From NCBI GenBank assembly GCA_030403585.1, contig JAUEPE010000063.1:1-38587 (forward strand): DNA of 38,587 nt, in the 5' to 3' direction. The translations under genes and the position numbers were made by a program. Below, piece after piece: positions 8,296-14,174 of this stretch (its first letter is position 1; each line of letters opens with the position of its first letter). The stretch is from Frankia sp. RB7 (GTDB taxonomy: Bacteria > Pseudomonadota > Alphaproteobacteria > Rhizobiales > Xanthobacteraceae). The notes beneath the pieces are model-generated. The model was not told the DNA's origin, made no database searches, and saw only the letters and a list, made by a program, of their open reading frames with translations.

Positions 8296-9146
8296 TACAC
8301 GCGTTTCCTCGGATCGAGCAGATCGCGCAGTCCGTCGCCCAGCATGTTGAAGGAGAACACCGCGAGCACGAGAGCGCCGCCAGGAAACATGAAGGCCCAC
8401 CACTCGCCGGAAATGATGTAGCTGGCGCCTTCCGAGACCATGATGCCCCATTCCGGCGTCGGCGGCCGGACTCCGAGGCCGATGAAGGACAGGCCGGCGG
8501 CATTGAGGATCGCCCATCCCATGTTGAGCGAAGCCTGCACCATCATCGGCGGCAGGATGTTCGGGACGATATGGCTGAGCAGGACGCGCAGCGAGCCGTT
8601 GCCGCCCATGCGCGCCGCCTCGACATAGCCGAGCTCGCGCCGCACGTTCACCTCGGCGCGCGCGAAGCGGCAATAGAACGGCAGATTGATGATCATCGTG
8701 GCGATGATGATGTTGGCGACGCTGTTGCCGAGCGCCACCACGATGCCCATGGCCAGCACAAACAGCGGGAACGCCATGATGGTGTCCATCGAACGGCCGA
8801 TGATGCGGTCGGTCCAGCCGCCGAAATAGCCGGCGAGCGAGCCGAGCGCCAGGCCAACCACGAACGACAGCGCCACCGCCGAGACCGCCATGCCGAGGTC
8901 GAGGCGCGTCGCGACGATGACACGGCTGAGGATGTCGCGTCCGAGCGCGTCGGTCCCGAACGGATGGAGAGCGCTGGGCCGCGCCAGTTTGGTGGTGGCG
9001 GAGGTGACGAGAGGATCGTACGGCGCGATGGTGGGTCCGAAAATCGCGCACAGCGCCAGCACCGCCAGAATGATCACGGCCATCAATGTCAGGCGGTTTT
9101 CGCCAAAGGCATAACCGGTGTTGCGGGCGAGCGTGACGATGCTCAT
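8295..9146 (-). CDS. Oligopeptide-type ABC transporter permease (DppC/OppC-like)
   Basis: This 283-residue inner-membrane permease has about six spans. The first is near the N-terminus (LMAVIILAVLALCAIFGPTI), followed by the typical periplasmic segment HPFGTDALGRDILSRVI that marks DppC proteins. The EAA loop that contacts the ATPases reads YVEAARMGGNGSLRVLLSHI, and the C-terminal helix is followed by the conserved DGLRDLLDPRKR end. It starts 3 bases after the upstream permease stop and its own stop overlaps the ATPase start. With the 9150-10163 product it forms the heterodimeric channel. Confidence 0.95.
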   Translation of the reverse strand: MSIVTLARNTGYAFGENRLTLMAVIILAVLALCAIFGPTIAPYDPLVTSATTKLARPSALHPFGTDALGRDILSRVIVATRLDLGMAVSAVALSFVVGLALGSLAGYFGGWTDRIIGRSMDTIMAFPLFVLAMGIVVALGNSVANIIIATMIINLPFYCRFARAEVNVRRELGYVEAARMGGNGSLRVLLSHIVPNILPPMMVQASLNMGWAILNAAGLSFIGLGVRPPTPEWGIMVSEGASYIISGEWWAFMFPGGALVLAVFSFNMLGDGLRDLLDPRKRV

Positions 9147-9149
9147 CGC

Positions 9150-10163
9150 TCAGCCCTCGAACCGGACGCGGGGATCGACCAGCGTCGCGAAAATGTCGAC
9201 GGCGAGATTCAGCAGCACGTAAAGCATCGCCATCATCAGGACGAAACCCTGCACCGCCGCGTAATCGGACGCGATGACCGCCGATACCGCATAGGCGCCG
9301 ACACCCTGCCAGCCGAACACCTGCTCGATCAGGACGTTGGACCCAAGCAGGAAGGAGAACACCATGCCGAGCACGCTGCTGACCGGCAGCAGCACGTTGC
9401 GGAATGCGTAGGTCATCAGGATCTTGCGCGCCGGCAAGCCGCTGGCGCGCGCGGTACGGATGAAGTCGCTGCCGAGCGCCTCCAGCATGGCCGCCCGCGT
9501 GATGCGCGCGATCGGCGCCAGCGCGAACAGGCCGAGCGATATCGCGGGCAGGATCAACTGGGCCAATGACGCGCGGAGCACCGGCCAATCGCCCGCGATG
9601 AGGGCGTCGATGGTGTAGGCGCCGGTGACGTGCGGTGGCGGCGAGAAGGCGATCTCGTTCAGGCGGCCGAGCGGCTGCGGCGCCCAACCGAGCAGGAAAT
9701 AGAAGACGTAGACGAACAGCAGGCCGACGAAGAAAGTCGGGAAGGCGGCGCTGACGGTGACCACCGCGCGGCAGGCGTGATCGACGCTTCCGTTGATGCG
9801 CGTCGCGGCCCACACGCCCATCGGGATGGCAATGCTGATCGCAAACAGAAGGGCGAAAGACGACAATTCCAGCGAAGCCGGCAGCCGTTCAATCAGATCG
9901 GTCAGCACCGGTTGGCCGGTTGTGAGCGAACGGCCGAGATTGCCCTGCGCGAGGTCAATCACATAGTGCAGGAACTGCACCGGAAGCGGGCGATCGAGTC
10001 CCAGCGTGGCGCGGATGTTCTCGATCGAGGCTGCGTTCGCGGCGGGGCCGGCGAAATACGCCGCCGGGTCGCCCGGCAGCGCGTGCGAAATGAAGAAGGT
10101 CAGAACGACGACGCCGATCAGGCTCGGGATGGTGCCAAGCAGTCGTTTCCAAACGAAAGCCAT
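9150..10163 (-). CDS. Oligopeptide-type ABC transporter permease (DppB/OppB-like)
   Basis: This 337-residue permease shows the DppB layout: an N-terminal span (LLGTIPSLIGVVVLTFFISHALPGDPA), the DRPLPVQFLHYV segment, and the EAA loop FIRTARASGLPARKILMTYAFRNVLLP. The final QGFVLMMAMLYVLLNLAVDIFATLVDPRVRF is the standard C-terminus. It is the first structural gene of the amide operon. The 306-base gap upstream holds the 10431-10449 palindrome and should carry the operon promoter. All following genes down to 1485 are on the same strand with overlaps or gaps of at most 54 bases, so one transcript is likely. Confidence 0.95.
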   Translation of the reverse strand: MAFVWKRLLGTIPSLIGVVVLTFFISHALPGDPAAYFAGPAANAASIENIRATLGLDRPLPVQFLHYVIDLAQGNLGRSLTTGQPVLTDLIERLPASLELSSFALLFAISIAIPMGVWAATRINGSVDHACRAVVTVSAAFPTFFVGLLFVYVFYFLLGWAPQPLGRLNEIAFSPPPHVTGAYTIDALIAGDWPVLRASLAQLILPAISLGLFALAPIARITRAAMLEALGSDFIRTARASGLPARKILMTYAFRNVLLPVSSVLGMVFSFLLGSNVLIEQVFGWQGVGAYAVSAVIASDYAAVQGFVLMMAMLYVLLNLAVDIFATLVDPRVRFEG

Positions 10164-10469
10164 GAGCGGTTCGCCTGCCGTTGTTCGCCGGTGCGACGGC
10201 CTTGCCGGAGCGCATCAACGTGTTCGGGCCCCATCGACATCGGATACAGCCAGGGGCGATTGGCGTGCATCACAGTCATGTCTGGGTTTAAGCAAGCGTT
10301 ATGCCAGCTCGTCTTTCGGAACCGTTGGGTATGAGAGCCAAGGGATCAGCGCGTTTTACGGCGAAGCAGCCTCGCCCGTGCGCCGGGAAATGAAGTGGTT
10401 TTGAAGCAGCCCTGCTTCAGTTTTCGCCACATGCATGAAATTCATGCATTGTGAACCTCACCACGCGGC
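10164..10469 (-). promoter_or_regulatory. Leader/promoter gap of the amide operon
   Basis: This gap between the regulator stop and the first permease holds no gene I can support. It contains an imperfect hairpin (TGAAGCAG-CC-CTGCTTCA, 10402-10419) and the perfect palindrome at 10431-10449. It must contain the promoter of the operon unless transcription continues from the regulator gene. I cannot assign -35/-10 boxes with confidence. Confidence 0.5.
10431..10449. promoter_or_regulatory. Perfect 19-bp palindrome, candidate operator
   Basis: ATGCATGAA-A-TTCATGCAT is a perfect inverted repeat with 9-bp arms and a single central base. It lies 20 bases past the regulator stop and 268 bases before the permease start. 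Size and symmetry fit a dimeric HTH regulator such as the adjacent XRE-cupin protein. An ATGCAT half-site also occurs in the regulator's own upstream region (11081-11086). Binding is inferred, not shown. Confidence 0.55.
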
Positions 10470-11045
10470 TCAATGAACCTGCGGGGTGTTGACCCAGACG
10501 ATCCGCGCTTCGTCCGGCCCGACGTTGCGATAGCTGTTGGTCAGATAAGCCTTGAAGAAGAAGGAATCGCCCGCGGTCATCAAATAGGTGGTGTCGTCGA
10601 TGGTGAGTTCGATGGTTCCGGATACGAGATAGCCGACGGCTTCGCCCTGATGGGTGATGAGGTCGATCTTCTCGCCTCCCGGAGCCACCACGTGAACGTT
10701 GGCTTCGAGCAGATTGCCGGCGGCGACCGGCACCAGTCGCTCATACACGACGCCCGTGCCGCCGCGCAGCGCGTCGACAGGCACCTTGAGCCGATCCTCG
10801 GGTTTCTGCACCAGCTTGTATTCGTCGATCCTCAGGCCAAAGAACGAGGCCATGTCGCGGTCGAGCGCGTCGACCATCTTGGCGAGCATCGGCAGCGACG
10901 GCATGACCTTTCCGGCCTCGATCTTGGAGATCATGCTCTCGTCGCATCCGACGACCTGCGCCAGGTCGCGCATGCGCAGCCCCTTTGACAACCGGGCGCG
11001 CCTGAGGCGCAGACCAATATTCAAGGTGCTGTTTTCAGAGTTCAC
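10470..11045 (-). CDS. XRE-family regulator with cupin sensor domain
   Basis: This 191-residue regulator has an N-terminal XRE helix-turn-helix at about residues 8-65 (LRLRRARLSKGLRMRDLAQVVGCDESMISKIEAGKVMPSLPMLAKM). A linker and a C-terminal cupin barrel follow at about 105-190 (VVAPGGEKIDLITHQGEAVGYLVSGTIELTIDD...AGDSFFF). Family members such as PuuR and other XRE-cupin proteins sense small metabolites with the cupin and repress catabolic operons. I chose the GTG at 11045 (GVNSENSTLNIG). An ATG at 11120 would add 25 low-complexity residues and put the 11073-11104 inverted repeat inside the gene. Same strand as the amide operon and directly upstream, so it is the obvious regulator. Confidence 0.88.
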   Translation of the reverse strand: MNSENSTLNIGLRLRRARLSKGLRMRDLAQVVGCDESMISKIEAGKVMPSLPMLAKMVDALDRDMASFFGLRIDEYKLVQKPEDRLKVPVDALRGGTGVVYERLVPVAAGNLLEANVHVVAPGGEKIDLITHQGEAVGYLVSGTIELTIDDTTYLMTAGDSFFFKAYLTNSYRNVGPDEARIVWVNTPQVH

Positions 11046-11504
11046 GCCGCGTTTTCCGACGGTTTGGACGAGGTAAATGTATGCATCATAATCACATGAT
11101 TTACCAGCATGTTGAGGCAAGTCCAGAGGGGAGGTGGGGGGACCGGGCGCGTCGCCCGCGTAAAGCGATGTTCGCCCGCGACGTCCTTATTCGTCCGATA
11201 CACAATGGAACTTTAGGCCTTTTGAGCTATTGTCCCGTTATCGTCGGCTTGGACATGGCATCGGCGCCTGAGAGCCCATTTCGCTCCCGCCACTTGGCGG
11301 AGCGGGCGAATGCACGAACAATCTTTGACAATCGAATCGTCGATTGCCCGTTCCCGAAGCCTCAAATCAACGATCAGCAGATCCACGAAGCTGCTGCCCG
11401 TCTCGAGATCCACTTAGGCGACTATCGCCAAGGAGACGGCGCCAGGCAGACGCGTGGTGCCGACGTGCCTTTCTCAGAAAACCAGCTGGAGTCAGGCCCT
11501 TCGC
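11046..11504. other. Divergent intergenic region without a convincing gene
   Basis: The region separates the XRE-cupin regulator (minus) from the transglutaminase-like gene (plus). It holds the inverted repeat at 11073-11104 and an imperfect hairpin around 11281-11310 (CGCTCCCGCC...GGCGGAGCG). A 66-codon minus-strand frame at 11213-11413 shows no family motif and no good ribosome site, and I did not accept it. Promoters for both flanking genes should lie here. Confidence 0.5.
11073..11104. promoter_or_regulatory. Inverted repeat upstream of the XRE-cupin gene, possible autoregulatory site
   Basis: GTAAAT (11073-11078) and ATTTAC (11099-11104) form 6-bp arms. Between them lies ATGCATCAT, which matches 7 of 9 bases of the ATGCATGAA half-site of the palindrome at 10431-10449. 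It is 28-59 bases upstream of the chosen GTG start, where a self-regulating repressor would bind. Confidence 0.35.
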
Positions 11505-12329
11505 ATGAAAATCCGTGTCGGCTTCGAAATGATCTACGACTTTCCGCAACCAACGCCTTTGATTGCTGTGGTGGGCATGCACTTCACGCGGGCCTCCGAC
11601 GTCATCGTGCCCGATTACCTGATGAGCCAGCCCTCAGTGCCGATCACGCCCTATCGCGATGGCTTCGGCAACTGGTGCAGCCGGATCGTCGCGCCCGCCG
11701 GTCGGGTGCGCCTCTCCGCCGACGGGTCGGTGCGCGACAGCGGTTTGCCCGATGTGATCGTGCCTTCAGCCACGCAACACGCCATCGAGGATCTCCCCGC
11801 GGACACCATCGTGTATCTCCTCGGGAGCCGGTACTGCGAGACCGATCGGCTGTCCGACGTTGCATGGAAGCTGTTCGAGAAGACCAAGCCGGGCTGGGCC
11901 CGGGTCCAGGCGATCTGCGATTTCGTTCACGGTCATATCGTGTTCGGCTATGAGCACGCCCGCGCAACCAAGACGGCGTGGGAAGCCTTCAACGAGCGCA
12001 AGGGTGTTTGCCGCGACTATGCGCATCTCGCCATCTCGTTCTGCCGCTGCATGAATATTCCCGCGCGCTATTGCACCGGCTATCTCGGCGATATCGGCAT
12101 GCCGCCGCCATACGCGCCCGGCGATTTTGCCGGTTGGTTCGAGGCCTATCTCGGCGGTCGTTGGTACACCTTCGATGCGCGCAACAACATTCCGCGAATT
12201 GGCCGCGTCCTGATCGCGCAAGGCCGCGATGCCGCAGATGTCCCGATCACCCAGACGTTCGGACCCAACACGCTCGTCAGCTTCAAGGTGTGGACGGACG
12301 AAGTCGTGGAGACGTCCGACGCCGCTTGA
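11505..12329 (+). CDS. Transglutaminase-like protein
   Basis: This 274-residue protein has the transglutaminase-like fold. An N-terminal beta domain (about 1-120, FEMIYDFPQPTPLIAVVGMH) precedes a papain-like core. The core has the cysteine C169 in NERKGVCRDYAHLAISFCR and an aspartate D224 in WYTFDARNN. The catalytic histidine is expected about 14 residues before that aspartate; the segment reads GDFAGWFEAYL, with Ala209-Gly210 instead. The usual activity may therefore be lost or the family may use another residue. I recall related rhizobial proteins with Ser at this site. The ATG at 11505 gives the normal N-terminus. No signal peptide is seen, so it is probably cytoplasmic. Cellular role unknown. 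Confidence 0.85.
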   Translation: MKIRVGFEMIYDFPQPTPLIAVVGMHFTRASDVIVPDYLMSQPSVPITPYRDGFGNWCSRIVAPAGRVRLSADGSVRDSGLPDVIVPSATQHAIEDLPADTIVYLLGSRYCETDRLSDVAWKLFEKTKPGWARVQAICDFVHGHIVFGYEHARATKTAWEAFNERKGVCRDYAHLAISFCRCMNIPARYCTGYLGDIGMPPPYAPGDFAGWFEAYLGGRWYTFDARNNIPRIGRVLIAQGRDAADVPITQTFGPNTLVSFKVWTDEVVETSDAA

Positions 12330-12456
12330 AGCAATCGAGATTGACCTCGCTATCGGGGAGGGCGCCTGCTACACTCGTCACATCGCCGCACGCTGCCAGG
12401 CTGTTATCGGTGACTGAGAGCATTGCGCTCCCGCCTTGACCTCAAAGGGCGGTTTA

Positions 12457-12558
12457 ATGTCCGACAGTCGCAAATTCGATATTCGCGAGTGGCCCGTACC
12501 TCCAATACTGGTTCCGATCTTCTTCGCGCTGCTGATCGCCGCTGCAGCCGTTCTGTAG
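12457..12558 (+). CDS. 33-residue single-span membrane peptide
   Basis: The ATG at 12457 opens a 33-codon frame: a polar N-terminus (MSDSRKFDIREWPVPP) and one hydrophobic helix (ILVPIFFALLIAAAAVL) right to the stop. The charge pattern and the Pro-rich turn before the helix suggest a tail-anchored membrane peptide. AAAGGGCGG precedes the start. I believe similar short proteins occur in Bradyrhizobium annotations, but could not check. It lies between the transglutaminase-like gene and the 65-codon gene, on the same strand. Confidence 0.55.
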   Translation: MSDSRKFDIREWPVPPILVPIFFALLIAAAAVL

Positions 12559-12636
12559 CGATCGCTCTGCTCGGCCGAGATGCGCGAAGCAGCAAGCCGA
12601 TCGCCCGAAACCGATCAGGAGTTGGCAGGAGTTGGA

Positions 12637-12834
12637 ATGGCAAACACAGCAATCATCAGGGACGCCTACGGGATTCCGGCAACCTTCGCCGGCTCAAAAA
12701 CCGGCCGGGACGACGCGCCCTTCGTTTTTGTCAGGGTCGGAAACGAAGAACGACGGATGCGATGGTCCGAATGGGATGCGCTTCCCGCCTGGACCGGTGC
12801 GCCGCCACCCTGGGCAGGCAAACAGAAACAATGA
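12637..12834 (+). CDS. Small hypothetical protein, 65 residues
   Basis: The frame from the ATG at 12637 encodes a soluble 65-residue protein starting MANTAIIRDAYGIPATFAGS and ending with a Trp/Pro-rich tail (WSEWDALPAWTGAPPPWAG). A good Shine-Dalgarno (AGGAG) lies about 8 bases upstream, which supports this start over an earlier ATG at 12580. No known domain is recognised. It sits 13 bases before the start of the periplasmic protein at 12848, so the two may be co-transcribed. Function is unknown. Confidence 0.55.
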   Translation: MANTAIIRDAYGIPATFAGSKTGRDDAPFVFVRVGNEERRMRWSEWDALPAWTGAPPPWAGKQKQ

Positions 12835-12847
12835 CGGGATGCTTCAC

Positions 12848-13120
12848 ATGAAAATCGTCTGGATAAGGACATCAATCACAGCACTTGTCCTGATCTCCGC
12901 GCTTGGCCTGTTCGCGCGAGCTGCGCGCGCCGCGGAGCCAGGCTGTCGAGCCATCGAAAGCATCTCTGCGCGGCTTGCTTGTTATGACGCGGCGTTTCCT
13001 CCCAAAGCGAAGAAGCCCGCCGTGGCAACTATCGAGTCACCGGCTGGCTACAAGGACCCGTTCGCTGACGAAGAAGCGCGAACCGCGGCCAAGCTGAAGA
13101 ACATTTGCCGCGGCTGCTAG
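12848..13120 (+). CDS. Small exported protein with ARLACYD motif
   Basis: This 90-residue protein starts with a signal peptide (about residues 1-28, MKIVWIRTSITALVLISALG..., cleavage after ARA). The mature part begins EPGCRAIESISARLACYDAAFP. The C-x(n)-RLxCYD motif, with two cysteines likely forming a disulfide, is found in several small periplasmic proteins of proteobacteria, including T6SS-associated VasI-like proteins. No T6SS gene is nearby, so that link is not claimed. Two more cysteines end the protein (ICRGC). Start chosen at 12848 because the signal peptide then begins with Met-Lys. Confidence 0.7.
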   Translation: MKIVWIRTSITALVLISALGLFARAARAAEPGCRAIESISARLACYDAAFPPKAKKPAVATIESPAGYKDPFADEEARTAAKLKNICRGC

Positions 13121-13146
13121 GCCTTATCGGCGGCCGCGGCCGGAGA

Positions 13147-13347
13147 TCACATCGGAGCGCGGAGCCCGGGCGAACTCACCCACTGATTGATCTCAATCGC
13201 ATTATCCATCTGATCAGCCTTCCGCAGCAACTCGGCACGACGAATGCCAACAGGCAAGTGTTCAGCCTGCTTCCGCAGGTTGAAGGCCTCTTGCGTCAAG
13301 CGGTATTCCAACGTCGAAGGTTGATCGAGAACTCGCAGATGCGACAT
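13147..13347 (-). CDS. Conserved small hypothetical protein, 66 residues
   Basis: The ATG at 13347 is preceded by AGGGAG at good spacing and opens a 66-residue frame. It is helical and highly charged: MSHLRVLDQPSTLEYRLTQE, then AFNLRKQAEHLPVGIRRAELLRKADQMDNA and IEINQWVSSPGLRAPM. No membrane span or signal peptide is present. I recall near-identical short proteins as conserved hypotheticals in Bradyrhizobium, though no function is known. Predicted helices with periodic Leu/Ala suggest a small coiled-coil or helical-hairpin protein. It is convergent with the exported protein at 12848-13120, with 26 bases between stops. Confidence 0.7.
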   Translation of the reverse strand: MSHLRVLDQPSTLEYRLTQEAFNLRKQAEHLPVGIRRAELLRKADQMDNAIEINQWVSSPGLRAPM

Positions 13348-13577
13348 GATGCACGCTCCCTTGCTCGGTGAGGGCGGGAGCGCAAGGAGCGCTCTCATCA
13401 CCGGTAGATGCCATGGGCGGGGCGGTGCTGATCCCCATATGGGTGGTTGGTGGCATTTGAACCAGACCGCGATCAGATCAAATCTTGATAGCTTGAAGTC
13501 AAAGTGCCTGCAGATGACGTTTCCAGCGATTTCGTTTCCGGCGATTTCGCTTCCAGTGGTTTTCTGGCGCTCATCTG

Positions 13578-13841
13578 TCAGTCGACGGCGCTCGCATCTG
13601 CAGCCTGCGCATTGGCGAGATCGATCGAACCGATCGAGACCATCTCCATGGAGCCGCGAACGTTCTCCGAGGGCACCGTGATCATCGTGGCGACGCGGCG
13701 ATAAGCGGGGAAGCTGAGACCCTCGATCGCCTCCTCGTCGGTGACGACATCATATGCGCCCGCGGGCAGCAGTCGCTCGATGCCGCGGATCCGAAACGGA
13801 TGTCTGAACGTGACGGTTTCTCGCCGCGAGCGGATGGTCAT
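13578..13841 (-). CDS. Conserved small hypothetical protein, 87 residues
   Basis: The protein begins MTIRSRRETVTFRHPFRIRG and continues with LLPAGAYDVVTDEEAIEGLSFPAYRRVATMI, a beta-rich pattern. I recall this as a family of short conserved hypotheticals in Bradyrhizobium and relatives. Its function is not known. The ATG at 13841 follows a GGCAGG ribosome site, and upstream codons add a sequence I do not recognise as part of the family, so the shorter form is chosen. There is no signal peptide or membrane span. It is divergent from the small gene at 13995-14174. Confidence 0.7.
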   Translation of the reverse strand: MTIRSRRETVTFRHPFRIRGIERLLPAGAYDVVTDEEAIEGLSFPAYRRVATMITVPSENVRGSMEMVSIGSIDLANAQAADASAVD

Positions 13842-13994
13842 GCGGGCCTGCCTTTTCGACAAGAGGGGCTCAACCGACGCTGGCAAAACGACCATGCGCC
13901 CGTTGCGCGGCAATAGCCAGTCTTATCGAGCTGTCTGGGACGAGCGTTCCGGTTTGCGTTAGCCGCCCCAGTCAGAAGTGCGCTATGCTGACCC

Positions 13995-14174
13995 ATGGAA
14001 CATCGAGGCGTCGAGTATTCAGTCGTCCAGACGATCAATCCCTCCGGCTGGAAATGGTCGTTCGAGCGAACCGGCCGCGCGCCCAGAACTGGTGTTTCCT
14101 ATAGTCGAGCGGAGGCTGTCAGCGCTGTTGAACGAGCCATCGGCCAATCGCTCAGAGACCGGCTGCGGCAATAG
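13995..14174 (+). CDS. Small hypothetical protein overlapping the TPR gene tail
   Basis: The 59-residue frame starts MEHRGVEYSVVQTINPSGWK and continues WSFERTGRAPRTGVSYSRAEAVSAVERAIGQ. It has the look of a short antiparallel-sheet plus helix protein: strand, turn with conserved Gly-Trp, strand, then a helix. I recall similar short rhizobial proteins of this MEYRGVEYSVVQ type. Its 3' end overlaps the last 76 bases of the convergent TPR-glycosyltransferase gene (14099-15964). No strong ribosome site is visible. If real, it means the two transcripts are complementary over at least 76 bases. Confidence 0.6.
   Translation: MEHRGVEYSVVQTINPSGWKWSFERTGRAPRTGVSYSRAEAVSAVERAIGQSLRDRLRQ

Noticed and set aside
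8296..9813. Upstream extension of the DppD-like frame through the permease genes
   Set aside because: Out of frame with the permeases and without motifs; the ATG at 8295 overlaps the permease stop as usual in this operon type.
10402..10419. TGAAGCAG-CC-CTGCTTCA hairpin as a terminator of the regulator gene
   Set aside because: On the minus strand the stem is followed by AAAACC, not a T-run, and the 2-base centre leaves a short effective stem. Left as a possible minor structure only.
11046..11120. 25-residue N-terminal extension of the XRE-cupin regulator from an ATG at 11120
   Set aside because: The added residues (MPQHAGKSCDYDAYIYLVQT...) do not belong to the family, and the frame would include the candidate operator at 11073-11104.
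11281..11310. Imperfect hairpin TTCGCTCCCGCC...GGCGGAGCGGG as an RNA gene
   Set aside because: Arms pair only with a bulge, no other copy is seen, and no promoter or T-run accompanies it.
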